Source of the DNA: CAJKWP01 sp050943075
Lineage (GTDB): Bacteria > Bacillota > Clostridia > Christensenellales > UBA1242
NCBI GenBank assembly: GCA_050943075.1
Contig: JBMNOM010000011.1
Coordinates: 1-31,461 of the forward strand
DNA length: 31,461 nucleotides
Direction: 5' to 3'
Below, piece by piece: positions 31,403 to 31,461 of this stretch. The notes under the pieces are model-generated. The model did not search any database and was not told where the DNA came from. It was given only the letters and a program-made list of their open reading frames with translations. The translations under genes and the position numbers were made by a program. The first letter of the stretch is position 1, and each line of letters starts with the position of its first letter.

Positions 31403-31461
31403 TTTTTCTCCGCTTTAAAATTATTCTTTTCAAAAAGCAAGGAAATATACTTTTATTAAAA

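Noticed and set aside
30735..31418. A 227-codon plus-strand frame opposite the VanW gene
   Set aside because: It is antisense to a clear VanW protein, has no ribosome site and shows shadow-like composition.

Overview
The window looks like chromosome of an uncultured, low-GC (about 30% by eye), endospore-forming member of the Firmicutes/Clostridia. Coding is dense and uses the standard bacterial code (TGG for Trp, TGA as stop). Most genes carry a strong AGGAG-type ribosome site. Spore formers are indicated by a SpoIIE phosphatase and by a very short SpoVM-like gene lying between rpmB and the Asp23/YloU-FakA/YloV pair, a neighbourhood also known in Bacillus. I saw no tRNA, rRNA, insertion sequence, CRISPR array or prophage.

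Layout. 1-4260 (minus): lipoprotein, HelD-type helicase, small membrane protein and the start of dnaB, apparently one operon. 4465-5856 (plus): a possible CYTH-like protein and a membrane-anchored DUF2188 protein. 6196-8505 (minus): spoIIE. 8724-11359: fakA/yloV-like and Asp23-family genes (minus), spoVM (plus), rpmB (minus). 11515-14502 (minus): recD2-comF. 14716-17031 (plus): recF, a helical unknown and an SH3-type envelope protein. 17267-19090 (minus): uvrC, divergent from a GPH-family sugar transporter (19196-20683). 20860-21132: HU. 21133-21555: convergent intergenic region with an eight-copy GC-rich 14-bp repeat. 21556-24256 (minus): ung, a DUF2726 membrane protein and glyS. 24386-24763: DUF1828-like protein. 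24886-26436 (minus): an orphan tail-fibre-like protein. 26613-29760 (plus): four-gene envelope cluster of unknown function (two lipoproteins, one membrane-anchored helical protein, one cytoplasmic protein). 29909-31402 (minus): VanW-family envelope protein.

Functional themes are DNA replication and repair (dnaB, recD2, recF, uvrC, ung, HU, comF), sporulation (spoIIE, spoVM), translation (rpmB, glyS) and a set of poorly characterised envelope proteins.

The most interesting signals are these: (1) the spoVM micro-gene; (2) several genes, chiefly DNA repair genes, whose -10 box sits 6-8 bases before the ATG with no usable ribosome site, which predicts leaderless mRNAs, with uvrC and ung sharing an almost identical 19-base promoter/start cassette; (3) the 14-bp repeat array, whose minus strand has regularly spaced GG runs like a two-tetrad G-quadruplex; (4) a 26-bp near-palindrome in the predicted rpmB leader; (5) the four-gene envelope operon. 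All functional statements come from reading the sequence; no database search was run.
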